Below, in pieces: positions 52,446-63,650 of a DNA stretch of 64,000 bases. This DNA comes from Callaeas wilsoni. Lineage: Eukaryota; Chordata; Aves; Passeriformes; Callaeidae. The notes under the pieces are model-generated. The model saw nothing but the letters and a program-made list of their open reading frames with translations. It had not been told where the DNA came from and did not search any database. The stretch is from assembly GCA_013398955.1 (NCBI GenBank), contig VWPU01011703.1, positions 23,227-87,226 of the forward strand. The letters are read 5' to 3'. Within the stretch, counting starts at the first letter, position 1, and each line of letters begins with the position of its first letter. The position numbers and the translations under genes were made by a program.

Positions 52446-54549
52446 GCTGAAAAAATAGAGCACACAGAAGTTGGGTCCTCTGCTGCTGAGTAACCAACGC
52501 CGCTCCGGGCTGCCTGGGGCTGGCAGGGGCTCGGGAGGGCTGTGCCCCAGGAGGGTGTCAGCTCCCAGGGGGTTCGCAGGTCTGCCAGGCTCATGAGATA
52601 AATCCCTTTAATGTGTCGTCTCTTTGGGTTTGCAAATGTCCTGAATTCCCTCCTGCCATCCTGCTGCTGAACAAGGCAAGCTACAAAGCCGTTCAGCCTT
52701 GTTCAAACCACTGGATCCTCCAAGCTGGGCTGACTCCGGCAGAATTCCGGCCAGCTGCTCTCAAAGCCCAGCTCATCTCCCCGCTGCCCGAAGTGATGCT
52801 TTCCCCATGACATTCCTGGAACGGGAAAGGGGGGTGATAACGCTTTGGAGCGGCTACAAAGGCTCTGGGGAAGGCTGTGCCATGGCGGCGAGCAGCTGCT
52901 CAGGATAATCCATTTTCCAAGTGTGTTCACATATCACAAGATGCATAATTAGGAGTTGCGTCGAGGGGGGAAGCAAAACAAAGCACTGCACCTGTTTGTA
53001 ACATCCTGGCGAGTGCAATCCTGCCCAGGACCTACTTTTCCAGCATTAAGATGTTCCTTAGGCCATGCTGCTGTGGTTTCCCAATGATGTGAGACAATTT
53101 CCCTGTGAGACATTAATTTTGAGTAAGTATTAGTGATTCCATTGCTGTATTACGAAGCCCAGGGAAGGATCTGGCTGATTTTGGGGAGCTTCTTAACCAC
53201 CAGATCACTTCAGATCCTGATCCCTTTTCCTTCTCTGATTTCCAGCATCCCCCTTTAAAGATCTGCTCTGCCTGACTGAAGCAGAGCCAAGGCGTGCGTG
53301 CTCAGCCCCGCAGGGCTCAGCAGTGCTCACGCTGCTGGAAAATCTGCCCTAGCCTTGCCTGAGGTCGGAATGGGAGTGGGAGGGCTTGAAGCATGAGCAG
53401 GGCGAGCTGCATTCCCTGCTCGTGTCCCAGGCACCGGCCGAATGTCCCCCTCACCAGAGCGCACAGGGAAGCAGCCGCCACCTCTGCTGTCCCCGTGCTG
53501 GGGCTGAGTCAGCAGAGCCAGCAGCCCCGGCAGCCGAGCCCTGGCAGCAGCACAGTCATCAAAACATCGGCAAAACCAGGGCACGGTGGGAGAGGCTGAG
53601 GAATCGACTCCAGCCCCAGGCAGCCGCCTTGGTGTCGGAGGTGGCTGAGGAGCTGCACGCCTTGTACAAACGCGGGAGGTTCCTTGGTAAAAAATGCATC
53701 CCCCAGTGCATAAAAATAAATAAATAAACACTAGCCGGGGCTGAAATCGGCCCAGCTCTGGCCTGTGTCCACTGTGATGCTTTTGTTTGGGGTGAGGGAG
53801 GCTCCATGGAGGCTGGGGGCACGCAGCTGCCTGCGGCCACGTGAGGGAAGGGCAGGCACGCGAGATAACACCTATTTCTGCTTGGAAAAATCTGGCCACA
53901 GTCTGTGATTAGACTTTAAGACACATGTAGCACCAAACCAAGCCTGTTCGACACCTCCAAATGAGGTCTGGCAGTCCCCGCCCAGCTGAGATCACACCTT
54001 GCTGGGAGGAATCGATCTGGGGGGAAGGCAGCAGTACCTGAATCCCTGAGTGGAGCTGATGGAGGGCTGTGTTTGGGCTGGGTGTGAGGGCGGTGGTCAC
54101 TCGGGCAGGGGCACAGAGTGTTCTCAGCCCCTCCGGTAGCACAGCAGTTCCATCCTGCCAGGCCCACACGCCTCTGGACCTGCCTAATTACAGCGAGAGA
54201 GGCGAGGTGTCTGTCCAGGCGTCTGTCGAACTGTCAGGAGGATGAGCTCGCCCTGAGTCAGAGGCAGAGCCATGGAAACTCTGCAGGAGAAAGAAGGGGA
54301 ACAGTCTTGATCAGAGGGGCAGGCGCTTCACATGTTCTCGAGAGGACTCAGTTTCCCCGAGGCTATGCAGAGCCTGGGTGGCAGCAGGGTGCTCGTCAGC
54401 CTGCCGTGCCTCCGGCACTGTCGCTCGTGCTGGCACCAGCACCGCCAGGCCCCGGCCTTTTCCTCCCCAGCATCTTCCCCAGGCCAGCCCTGGCTGTGCA
54501 CGCGAGGGGTGAAAGGTGTTCATTGCCTGGGCCCAGCCCTGCCCTGCTG
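52446..54549. other. Spacer with weak AT-rich pockets
   Basis: No gene recognised. Pockets at about 52905-53000 and 53080-53160 (GACATTAATTTTGAG near 53109, GTATTAGTGATTCC near 53127) may be minor elements. A plus-strand frame at 53386-53727 ends in AT-rich sequence and shows no known domain. Confidence 0.42.
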
Positions 54550-54800
54550 CTCTTTGAATCTCCATCGCTTTATTATCAATAATAATTACAGGAAGATTAT
54601 TTTTGGCAGCAATGCAAGTCCTTCACCAATGCAAAGGGTGGGATTTTTTCCATCTGGAAGAATGCGGGAGCCGTCCGCCCACCTCTGTAGTATTTCTTGT
54701 GCCTGGTTAAAGATCATTAGAGCCTTTGTTAGCAGAGCTGACTGACAAGGGGAGTAGATTAATATTAGAACACCCTGTCAAAAGTGGGGAAAAAGCTGGA
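54550..54800. promoter_or_regulatory. AT-rich candidate regulatory island
   Basis: Contains CTTTATTATCAATAATAATT near 54569, AAAGATCATTAGAGCC near 54708 and TAGATTAATATTAGAAC near 54756. Unique and stop-rich; a moderate candidate. Confidence 0.32.
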
Positions 54801-55699
54801 TTGATTTTATAGGGACTTTAGTCAGAGCCCTTGGGTGGTTGCCCTGCGCTGGGCCGTCTCCGGGATTAGCAGATCCCTCTGGGAACAGGCAGCTTTGCTG
54901 TCTCCTAGAGATGCAGCACTGGCTCTGGGTCCCTCAGAAGCACCACGTGAAATGTCAGGCGCAGGCCGAGTGCCCGGAGCTCCGGGGTGCCGGGTACCCG
55001 CAGCGCCCTGCCCTGTGTGCTCCTCGGGGCTAATTACACTCAGTTACCGCGGCCGGGTGGGCAGAAGGGCAGTGCACGCAGGCAGGCCGTGCCAAGGGGC
55101 CACAGCCGGGCAAGGGCAGCGCCCTGGGCTCACAAGTGCCCTTCCTCCGGGCCATCACGGTGCCAGGCCCCACTGCAGAGCTCAGCCTGCCCCGGGAAGC
55201 TGGGAGCCTCCTAATCCCCATCATTTGCATCCTTCCCCTTCCACTGTCACTTGCTTCACTTCTCTGCACAACAGAAATTCCTGCCCTTGCCCCCCATCGC
55301 TCCTTCCACTAATGCTCTTCACTTTCAAATGCTAATAATCCACAGCACTAAAAGGCTCAGAAGTGGTTCTAGATTGTTTGATCTTTGCCCTGTGATCTAC
55401 TTTCATCTTCCAGCTTTCAAATGTTACTTTGGGTTTACTTTGCCCCATTAACACTCTCCCGATACACAGGCAGGCACTCTGGCTGGGTTTTGGCAGCAAA
55501 CCCACCCAAACTCTAATGGAGATGTGCAAAGCTAAACTTCAGGACATTGCCTTTCCCTGGCGGTTCTTCTCCCACCGTGGCAAACACAGGCGGGGTTTGA
55601 ATCTCCTTGTGCATTGGTGCTTCCAGAGCCGCTGCCTGGAGCAGGGGACACGTCTGACCCTCTGGGGACCTGTGCCTGCCCCTCTGCCACCTCTCAGCT
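54801..55699. other. Spacer with POU octamer
   Basis: Mostly GC-rich on the left. An exact octamer ATTTGCAT lies at 55223-55230 within CCCCATCATTTGCATCC, and the sequence becomes AT-richer at 55280-55450, with ATGCTAATAATCC near 55330. A regulatory element at about 55200-55450 is possible. No exon recognised. Confidence 0.38.
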
Positions 55700-55983
55700 G
55701 CAGGGCCCAAACTGCAGCAACTGTTTAATATTTAAACCTGAGCAGTTTAATATTTAAACCCAAGCAGGCCAGGCAAATCTGCTTTTCTTCTTTTTATTTA
55801 TTCTTTTAATTAAATGCCAATTAGAAAGCAAGAGAGAGAGAAAAAAAGGCATTAAACACTTAAATACACACTACACCCAGGTTGCTCGAAGTTGCTACGA
55901 ACTAATTAGCTACTTAAGTGATCATTTGAAATTCCATATCAAGCAATTCATAATCTGCTCCAAAACCTGGAGCTTGCAAGGAA
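55700..55983. promoter_or_regulatory. AT-rich island with 22-bp duplication
   Basis: GTTTAATATTTAAACC occurs at 55723 and again at 55745, a 22-bp tandem duplication. Beyond it are CTTTTAATTAAATGCCAATTAG near 55803 (in parts), ACGAACTAATTAGC near 55898 and AGCAATTCATAATCTGC near 55942. Unique, stop-rich. It abuts a CR1 terminus on the right. Confidence 0.38.
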
Positions 55984-56112
55984 AATCACAGAATCACAGC
56001 ATCACATGATGGTTTGGGTTGGGAGACACCTTAAAGATCATCTCCTTCCAACCCCCTGCCGTGGGCAGGGGCACCTTCCGCTAGGCCAGATTGCTCCAAG
56101 CCCTGTCCAGGT
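55984..56112 (-). mobile_element. CR1 LINE 3' terminus
   Basis: Antisense CR1 end with its terminal octamer copies (AATCACAGAATCACAGCATC), then GGTTTGGGTTGGGAGACACC, TTAAAGATCATCTCCTTCC, AACCCCCTGCCGTGGGCAGG and GCTAGGCCAGATTGCTCC. Only about 130 bp of the 3' end is present, a strongly 5'-truncated insertion. Confidence 0.95.
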
Positions 56113-56534
56113 GGCTTGTGCCAACCTTGGCTCCCTTCAGAGCCCGGCAAACAGCAGCACCAGCTCAGACATCGCAGCCCTTACGGACCAAGGAGCCAGG
56201 AAGCCCAAATGTCCCCATTTGCAGACGAGCCGTGGTGGTGTTCAGGTCCATCAGCTGCACCGGAGGGTGGCTGCCCGATTTCCTGCACGCTTTCCTTGGC
56301 TGCTGCTGGGGAAGCTGCTCCGGCGAGGGCTGGCAGCCCCTCACCTCGGCAGAGCTGGGCTGAGGAGGGTCAGAGCCGAAGCTGCCGAAGCTCAGCCTGG
56401 GTCATGCCCCTTGCAGAGCAAAGCTGGGTTTTGCCCTTAGATAATAAACGTGCTGAGGGCTCTTTGAAAGGCAGTTTGCCCTCGCCTGCCTGCGGGAGGG
56501 GGACGGGGCAGAGCGCGGGGCGCTGGAGCCAGCG
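56113..56534. other. GC-rich spacer, no gene seen
   Basis: A plus-strand frame crosses from the CR1 fragment into this stretch without a recognisable domain. Nothing else seen. Confidence 0.5.
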
Positions 56535-56880
56535 CAGCCTGGGGAGCTATTTATTAGTATTTGCATGTGCACTAATAAGAAAACATCATTCCAGGCTTCA
56601 GCCCTCATTTGCCTGCCAGCAAACAGCAAAGCAGCTCGGGCGGGAGCAGCGGAGGGGGAGCGCGTTGTAAATGCGCCGGGGAGATTTCAAAGGCACTTTA
56701 AAGCGGGAATGTGGTCTGGGGAAGAGGCTGTTTTCAATGCAGATTTGTTTTTGTTTGAATTAGTTGATGCTTATTTTAAGCTCCTGTGGCACACTGTCAT
56801 CTCTGGATTGCTTGTTTTCCTGTGCCAAAGTCAACCTTAATTTCTCCCCTCCTTTCAAGAGGGAGCCGTGATTTTCCCTC
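56535..56880. promoter_or_regulatory. Candidate conserved element with POU octamer
   Basis: An exact octamer ATTTGCAT at 56559-56566 lies within TTATTAGTATTTGCATG and is followed by CACTAATAAG. Further right are GGCACTTTAAAGCGG near 56691, TTTGTTTGAATTAGTTGATGC near 56750 (in parts) and TTATTTTAAGC near 56771. Unique and stop-rich. Role inferred. Confidence 0.4.
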
Positions 56881-57954
56881 TGCTGCACTGAGCATCAGAT
56901 GGGCAGGACAGAGCCGGGCTCTCTAAGCGATGCTGACAGGATTACCTACTGATTGCCGGAGTAAAACCCTGCATTCCAACTACGGCTGGGGCAGATGGCG
57001 CAGGAAAGCACTGGAAACTCGTCTCTAATTCCTAGTGAAGGACAAACCTCGCAGGGACCGGAGATTCGTGGTGGATAAGCTGGAAAACTTCTGCTGCTTT
57101 TCTAAAGCTCATCTGGCAATCCTGTGCATCCGGAGCTGGGCAGCACTTCCCGGGCTTGGAAAGCCCTCGCATTTGTTCCCGGCCCCGTGTGGCTCAGGGG
57201 GCAACTGAGGGGGGCCTCCGGCGTGGTTTTCTTTGGGAAAAAGTGAACATTTGGCTCAATTTTGCAGGAAAAGGAACAGCCAGCGCCGGCACGGCCTGGG
57301 CTGGGCTCCAGGGATGTGCTGCCGACAGGAAGATGAGGATGGTGAGAGTTTTCTTGTCTGAGAGCATCCTCTGCCGCCCTGGCAGCCATGGCATGGCCGA
57401 GGCAGAGGGTGCTGTGCCAAACCCACTGCCCCCCGAGGTCTGTCCTGGGTGCGGGGGGCACCTGCAGGGATGTCACCCCCGGGATCACCGTGGCCACCCT
57501 CCAGCGAAGGGTTTGTCCTGGGGACGGAGCGAAGGCAGTGTCCCTCCCCGAAGGTCAGTGGTGGTGATGGCACTGCCGCAGCCAGACCCCAGAACACAGT
57601 TCAAAGGATCAAACATTAACTAATTAGCCAATTAGTTTCTTATTAGCAGCTAATGGCCAGAAACTGCACGGGCATCTGTTGCACTGGCAGGCAGGTTGGG
57701 TGGGTGCTGAGGGAGCTGGATGTGAAGGAGGGCACAGAGGATGGCACTCCCAGGACCACCCTCCCACTGCCCACTTTGTGACGCCTCCATGGATGTGGTT
57801 TTGTCCTTGGCACCACTTCCTTTGAAGATGGGCACCTCATAAATTATTAAAGGCAAGAAGTAAAGCTCTTGACCTTTCCCTGAGCTTGCCACAGGACGCT
57901 CTCCCCCTGCGCCGTCCCTCAGCCCGCTGTGTCTCCCAGCTCAGCCACTCCGGG
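56881..57954. other. GC-rich spacer, no gene seen
   Basis: No exon recognised. A 50-bp AT pocket at about 57607-57655 has CATTAACTAATTAGCCAATT and TAGTTTCTTATTAGCAGC, a dense run of homeodomain cores that may be a small element. Confidence 0.45.
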
Positions 57955-58265
57955 ACCGGGAGCTGTGGCTAACCCTCCTTTGCGGTTTAACAGGATTTTT
58001 GCAGCCTACGCAGCGGAGGCCAGGGCTGCTGCTCACCTGCTGCTGTAATCTGCGCCGCTAAGCCTCCAGCTCTGTGCAGAAAGCTTAACTTTGCTCTGCT
58101 TATTTGCCTTCTCTCTTCCCCTGCATCCCGCAGCCGTATTTCAGGGAGGAAAAGTTAATCTGCTTCCCCTTTGGCTCTGGACAAAGGCATTTTGAAGGAG
58201 ATACAATTTGCTGATGGATCGCTGTCTCTGAGCCTCAGCTGGGGCAGGGCCACTTAAAGAGTCCC
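57955..58265. promoter_or_regulatory. Candidate conserved element, mixed composition
   Basis: Unique sequence with GCGGTTTAACAGG near 57981, GCTGTAATCTGCGCCGC near 58042, AAAGTTAATCTGC near 58151, CTGGACAAAGGCATTTTG near 58177 (a SOX/TCF-like ACAAAG) and ATACAATTTGCTGATGG near 58201. Less AT-rich than other islands but stop-rich, with retained CpGs. Role inferred. Confidence 0.34.
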
Positions 58266-58619
58266 CAGCAAAGGGGAGAAGGTCACTCGCACGAGATGCC
58301 GAGGCCTCACACACTGGGTTTCAGCATCTCCGGGCGCTGCCGTGGATTAAACAGAGAATAACTGGAGAGTGGGACATGGCTCATGCAGTGACACTGATGG
58401 GGGTGCCCTGCTCGGGGCTGGGGTGGCTCCTGAACCTCCATCCCACACCTGCAGCCACCAGACCCCTGAGCACCCCTGCGAGGGCACGGCTGTGGCTGAG
58501 TGTCCCAGGCGCAGGCTGGGGGCTCTGCAGGGCTCCATCGGCAGATGAATGTCCAACTTCAGCTGGAGGAATGCTCTGGTGAAACTGCAAACTTAGAGCT
58601 GTTGGCTTTGGAGCTCCCT
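58266..58619. other. GC-rich spacer, no gene seen
   Basis: Nothing recognised. Confidence 0.5.
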
Positions 58620-58785
58620 GCAAACGCTTCCTCTCACAACCCGAAATGACCGAGATTAGACGGAATTAATATGTGCGTTTTCCTATAAAGATTTCCAGCA
58701 CAAGCATTTCATAAAAATGCAAATCTCAGCTGAGATTTATAATTAGGAGGGATCTGTGCGGAGCTAAAAAATGATCAGCACGGCC
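58620..58785. promoter_or_regulatory. Candidate element: octamer joined to an 18-bp palindrome
   Basis: The octamer ATGCAAAT at 58717-58724 overlaps the start of AAATCTCAGCTGAGATTT (58721-58738), a perfect 18-bp palindrome centred on the E-box CAGCTG. TATAATTAGG follows near 58738, and GACGGAATTAATATGTGC lies near 58659. A symmetrical bHLH site fused to a POU site and close to an ATTA core is an unusually compact arrangement. Unique and stop-rich. Function is inferred. Confidence 0.45.
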
Positions 58786-60779
58786 CAGCTCTCCATGGAT
58801 AATTGCTCGAGGCTGGCGCGGGGTCCCAAGGCAGCCTTGGAGCCTTGTGGGGAGCGCGGGTTCTCCCGGGAAAGCAGCCAGAGCTCCGCAGGAAACAGGG
58901 ATGTGCAGGGATGTAGTGAAGTGTCCGGAGCGTGCTCTGCTGCTTCCCTTGGAGGAGGAGGAGGAGGTGGGATGGAGGTCTCACACACCACTTGTCCTCA
59001 GCAGAACAGTGATCCCAGTGCCTCCACACGCTGCTCCTTCTCTGAGCTGTGGATGTTTCCGTGGATGTGGGAACAGGACCCCGCTGTGCTGGGAGCTACA
59101 GTCTGGCATGAGAAGCAGAGAGCTGTGGCAGTCCAAGATGTGGCAGTCCTGTTCCCTCTGGAACAATCCCTTTGGAAGAGATGAGCTGGCACACATCGAT
59201 TTTCACAACATTTCACAGTTTCCAGAGCATCCCTAAGTCCCAGACCCTGGATGCTGAGTCAAAGCGCTGCCAAAGTTTTGGGGAGGAAGCGAGGTGGGAA
59301 GGGGCAGGAAGCTGTCGGAGGAGGGCTGCTCTCCCCAGGCAGTGCTCCACACCTCACTGCAAGGCTTCATTTCCCTTCCCTCCCAGGCATTCCTTCCGAG
59401 GCCAGAAGGCCCTGGAGGAATATTAACTCCACAGTGGCCAAGTGATTATTTACTACAATCATTGCTTTCAGGTCCTCTGACTCCTCTCTGTTAATTAGGC
59501 TGCAGGGTGTGATAAAGGTGATGGAAAGCGGCGGGAGCTGGAGCCACCCGGTCCAGCCTTGGCACTGGGCAGGAGGGCAGAGGGACCCTCTGGGCTGAAC
59601 TGCTCATCCCGGAGCCAAACCCACTGTCCTGCCCCCGTCCTGCCATCCCGGCATGCCAGGGCGTGCTGCCTGCAGGGATGAAGGATGCTGAGCACATCCC
59701 AGGGATGGGTGGAAGCTGGGCCTGAGGCAGAGCTGTCCTGGCCCTGCCCTGCACAAATATCAGGAAAGGAAGTTGAAATGAGCTTGTTTAAATGGCATTT
59801 GGATCCCCTGCCCCAGGGACTCCTGCTGAAGCAGGGTGTGAATAGAGTGGCTGAGAGCCGAGAGCAGCTCTGCTCCAACAGTTATTGAAAATTTAAACCC
59901 ACAAATGAAACAGATTCTCTTTGATGGTGATGGAATCCATGTCCCAGGTCCCCCAGCACGTCTCTCTCCGTGCAGGGGTTCCTTGGACACTGATGCCAGC
60001 TGAAATGCTGCTGTTGGCTGCAGCTCTCCCTTCCAGCCAGCTCCGATGGATCCTTCGGGTCTCCAGCTGGGTGCTGAGCAAGGCACCCTCTGCTCCCTGG
60101 GGTTTTTCCAACGTGTGGGAGAGGTGAGAGATGAGTCTTAAAATACAGGAAAAAAATCAGCATCGTTAACCCTCCCTCTGGGCACCCCGACCAGGCTCTG
60201 AACCCGCTTTGGTCAGGAGGAATTCTCTATTGACACCTTTCCCTACAGAACCAGGGGATTCATTAAATAAATAGGCTGATGAAAGGTGTCTTTTTCCCTC
60301 CAAAGCTCCCAGGTTTGCTGCAAAAAGCCAAACGCCACCAGCACTTTCTTAACCTCCATCACTCCCCTTCCAGCTGTCCACGGACAATATTTTTGGGTTA
60401 TCAGGGTCATCTTTGGCAAAAACATGTCAGTCCTTTGTTCCGTCCCTGCTGTTTTAATGAGTACTTGGGGCTATTTAAAGAAACCTGACAGTTTCTAGAC
60501 CTGAACCTGTGCTGTGAGGTCACTGTGCAGCATAATTTCAGCAGCTCATCATCCTCCTCTTCCTCCTCCTCAAGTCCCCAGCTCGGTGACACTCACCAGC
60601 ATGGCCAGAGGTGGCTGCGCTGACTGAATCCAGCAGTAAAGGCAGATGGGAGCAGGACTGCAGCTCCCTGGCTCCTTCCCGGGGCAGTGAGCTGCCTGGG
60701 AGTTTGGGAAAAGAGATTAAAAAGGATTTGGGTCTCAGTCCAGGCCTCTGATGCAGCGCAGGGCAAAAGGGAGAGAGGC
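58786..60779. other. GC-rich spacer with minor features
   Basis: A GAG trinucleotide run at about 58952-58970 and a CTC run near 60549-60572 are short simple repeats. AT-richer words occur near 59880-59930 and 60160-60290. No gene or transposon recognised; open frames are shadows. Confidence 0.45.
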
Positions 60780-61015
60780 AGAAAGAACACTAGAGAAAAG
60801 CTATTTTATTTCAGTGCAAAAGTATCCACTTTAAATACCCTTTTTATTACATTATCTGCATAGTAATACTAATAATAGATCTTGTTGGCAGTTCTAATGA
60901 GGCTGGAGAATATAAAGTTTCCAATAAAGTTAATTGTTGCCTTTAATACTCTCATACATTTATACGTGGTAAATCTTTAAAGAAAAAGCACTCGTTTCTT
61001 TTCCATTAACCACTC
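60780..61015. promoter_or_regulatory. AT-rich candidate conserved element
   Basis: Includes TTTTTATTACATTATCTGC near 60841, AGTAATACTAATAATAG near 60862, TTCTAATGAGGC near 60892, AATAAAGTTAATTGTTGCC near 60923 and CCTTTAATACTCATACATTT near 60941. Unique and stop-rich; AATTGTT fits a SOX-like site. Confidence 0.42.
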
Positions 61016-61529
61016 AGGAGTGGCCCAGCCTCTGGGGGCTGAAAGCTCATGCGCTGCTGGGTCAGGGACTGCCAAAACAGAGGAGTTATCGCCGAGTAAA
61101 GCTCTGTCCGGAGTGAAGGAGGAGCAGAGGGGATTTTCCTTCCCCGAGGCTGACTCCTGCCTGGGATCCATGCTGAGGAGAGTTTGTTTGCCCTGTGAGA
61201 GTCTCCAGGGACCAACACAAGCAGCTAATCCTTTCACTGAAAGCTCTTTGTTAGGCATTAGCTTAGAAAAACAACCACCGACCACGTTAAAAAACTAAAC
61301 AGGACCTTTCCAGCAGGAAAATAAACATTAGGAATTGACCTGCAATGGAGCGTTTCCTGGATGCTGGGAACATCCCTGCGTGCTGCAGCTGCCGGGGCTC
61401 GGAGGGGCTGAGCCCCGCTGCTCCCGATGCACCCGGCGGGGTCCGTGGCTCGCCCTTCCCGCAGGATTCCGCCGGGGAATTCACGGGGGAGGCTGCCATC
61501 GGCTGCGCTGGCGCTCCTAACAGGTGGTT
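61016..61529. other. GC-rich spacer, no gene seen
   Basis: CpG-richer around 61390-61510. No exon recognised. Confidence 0.5.
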
Positions 61530-61880
61530 GGATAATTAAGTGTGCTTTATGCACTGTTTTGCTCAGTGTAATTGCAGACTCCGTATAAATAATTCACATG
61601 GAATTATTATACCGAGGACATCACCCGCCTCCTCATAATTTGCTTAACTGGAATGGGCTCTTCCATCACCAGCGGTGATTTGCTCCAGCACCGTGTAGTC
61701 ACCGTCCCTCGCAGGCCGACTTCGGGGGAGATTGCTGTAAATTTAATTAAGGGGTGCAAATGATTTGTCCGCTCTGCACTGGGAGGGTGTGAGGCTGCTG
61801 GACCAGGGCAGTCAGCAGAAAGTGGCATTGCTAATAATAATTAATTAATTAAACAAAATAATAGTGACTGATGGCAGGGG
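61530..61880. promoter_or_regulatory. AT-rich candidate conserved element
   Basis: Contains GGATAATTAAGTGTGC near 61529, GGAATTATTATACCGAGG near 61600, ATAATTTGCTTAACTGG near 61636, GTAAATTTAATTAAGGGG near 61737, and the 12-bp palindrome TTAATTAATTAA at 61841-61852. Unique and stop-rich. Strong homeodomain content; role inferred. Confidence 0.42.
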
Positions 61881-62311
61881 AGCTTGGAGCCCCATGGCCC
61901 TCGCAGAGTCGGGAGGGACCACTGGGCTGCTTTGGGCCCACAAGCTCCGTTCCCATCACCCAGGGGCTGCCTCTCCACATCCCACCAGCTCAGGAGAGGC
62001 TCGGGCTCTGTCTGGCCAGCCCAGGAGGTGATCTGGGGGTGATGTTCTCGCGTTGGGCACGGCGAGCGAGGGCTGCGTGAGAGCACGGGGATGTGCAGCA
62101 CAGCCCTGTCCCACCCCGGTCCCATCACTCCCTCGTCCCCTCTCCCAGGGCAGCCCAGGGCAGGGGACCCATCCTGGCGCTGGCTGTGGCACATCAGAGC
62201 GGTCCAGCTGCCCCCCACAGCCAGAGCTCCCCCCTTCTGTCCAGGGAGCTGAAATCACTCCGTGAACATTAAGTAAGAAGAGGCTTCACACCCACCCCGG
62301 GCAGCAGATCC
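61881..62311. other. GC-rich spacer, no gene seen
   Basis: Nothing recognised before the MIR-like fragment. Confidence 0.5.
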
Positions 62312-62420
62312 TGTGATTATCCCCGTTTTACAGCCCAGAAGCTCCAGCTTGGAGTGAATCAGCGACCTCTCCAAGGTCACCCAGCATGTTGGTGACAGAG
62401 ACGGATTCAGAGCCCAGGAG
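62312..62420 (+). mobile_element. MIR-like SINE core and 3' part
   Basis: GTGATTATCCCCGTTTTACAG, then CTCCAAGGTCACCCAGCATG, GGTGACAGAGACGG and ATTCAGAGCCCAGG follow the MIR order ATTATCCCCATTTTACAG ... CCCAAGGTCACACAGC ... GTGGCAGAGCTGGGATTCGAACCCAGG. This copy is longer and clearer than the one near 20890. Such readability in a bird suggests slow decay or constraint. The identification is from memory of the consensus. Confidence 0.7.
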
Positions 62421-62640
62421 GGGGCTTTAAAAAACATCTCCTTATCTTTATTTTTTATTGCATTTAAAAATAAACCACAGTTATTAAATATCATAATACC
62501 CATAATAGATTTTAAACTTGAACCGCTTCCAGAGATGCTAAATGATAAATACAGCTATTATCAGAGGGAGCACTCAGAGAAATTGATAGCCAGCATTTGT
62601 TTAATGAGTGTGTGTGTACACACACATGTGCGGGAGGGGA
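62421..62640. promoter_or_regulatory. AT-rich island with TG/CA palindrome
   Basis: TATTTTTTATTGCATTT near 62450, CACAGTTATTAAATATC near 62476 and TAAATGATAAATACAGC near 62538 form an AT-rich block. At 62609-62626 TGTGTGTGTACACACACA is a perfect 18-bp palindrome of alternating purine-pyrimidine, prone to cruciform or Z-DNA. Possible regulatory element next to the MIR-like fragment. Confidence 0.33.
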
Positions 62641-63524
62641 GCGGGTTCCGATGCGATTCCAGTGAGGGTGGTTCTTGTGGAACAGAGAACTGTCAGCTCG
62701 GGGTGCTGAGAACGTCCCACGACATCGTGGGGACTCAAATTTGTTTTTTAAGGGCTGCTTGGCACCCACAGCAGAGGATCCCACACTGCTGGGGCTGCAG
62801 GACTGGGCAGACTGGTACAAGAGCAGGGCCAGGAGATCCCAGCTGCCTTAGGGATGCTCCCTGAGCTGCTCCGTGTGTTTGAAGGGGAAACTTCAGGTGC
62901 ACCGAAGCGTTTGGGGTGCGGCACTGGCCCCGAGGGTGCGGGTCCCCTCCGGGTGACGCTGCCCTCGCCCGTGCCCTGAAGGAGCCCCTGCACAGCCAGC
63001 ACGGCCAGGCTGGGAGCCTCGGCAGAGCCGGCGCTGCCTCCTGTCGTCCCAAAGGTCACGGGCAGCCCCAGGAAATGCCCGGTTTAACGGCGGCCGGGGA
63101 GATTGCTCGCCGTGACCTTTGGAGAGCGCGGTTTAATTGCACGCGAGCAGTCACTCACCGGGGCCGCTCGGACGAAGCAGTGACGGCTTTGAAGGGTCGT
63201 TAGGGTTGGACTCTGCGCTTTCCCAGGTCCCACACGGCGCGTTCCCCGTGCCGCTGCCACCAGCACGTCCCAGCCCTGTGGCTGTGCCAGGGTACCAGCC
63301 CCAGCTGATGCAGATGCTGCCAGGGCAGCTGTGCCAAGGTTTCCAGGGCTGACTGATGGCTTTTGGGGGGAGTTTTTTGTTTTTGTTTTTTTTTTGTTTT
63401 TCCTTGGTAGTGCAGGAGCCTTTGTACATGCAAAATGCCAGAGCTGCAGGGCACAGAGCAGAGCCAACACTTCACGGGCATCACCTCAGGGTGCAAGGGG
63501 TGTCGGTGTCGGGCAAAGAATGGT
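62641..63524. other. GC-rich spacer, no gene seen
   Basis: CpG-richer at about 63080-63180. A T/G-rich tract with a run of ten T residues lies at 63364-63405. No exon or transposon recognised. Confidence 0.45.
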
Positions 63525-63650
63525 AGTCCTCTCTTTCAGCTCGAAGTCATTGCCCTCGGTTCTGGCTCTCCAGGCCCTTGTAAATAGTCTCTCTCTCACT
63601 TTCTTGCAGTCTCCCTTCACGTACTGGAAGGCCAGAATCGTTGGGCCTCA
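63525..63650 (-). mobile_element. CR1 LINE fragment, older copy
   Basis: Antisense CR1 words: TTGCCCTCGGTTCTGGCTC, CAGGCCCTTGTAAATAGTC, TCTCTCTCACTTTCTTGCAG and CTCCCTTCACGTACTGGAAG, matching the avian CR1 stretch usually read as GGCCCTTGTAAATAATCTCT ... CTCCCTTTAGGTACTGGAAG. The sequence decays beyond about 63650; further matches to 63960 are too weak to include. Confidence 0.75.

Noticed and set aside
59755..59885. Possible decayed transposon tail
   Set aside because: A few words resemble old LINE tails, but there is no ordered series of motifs; not enough to call.
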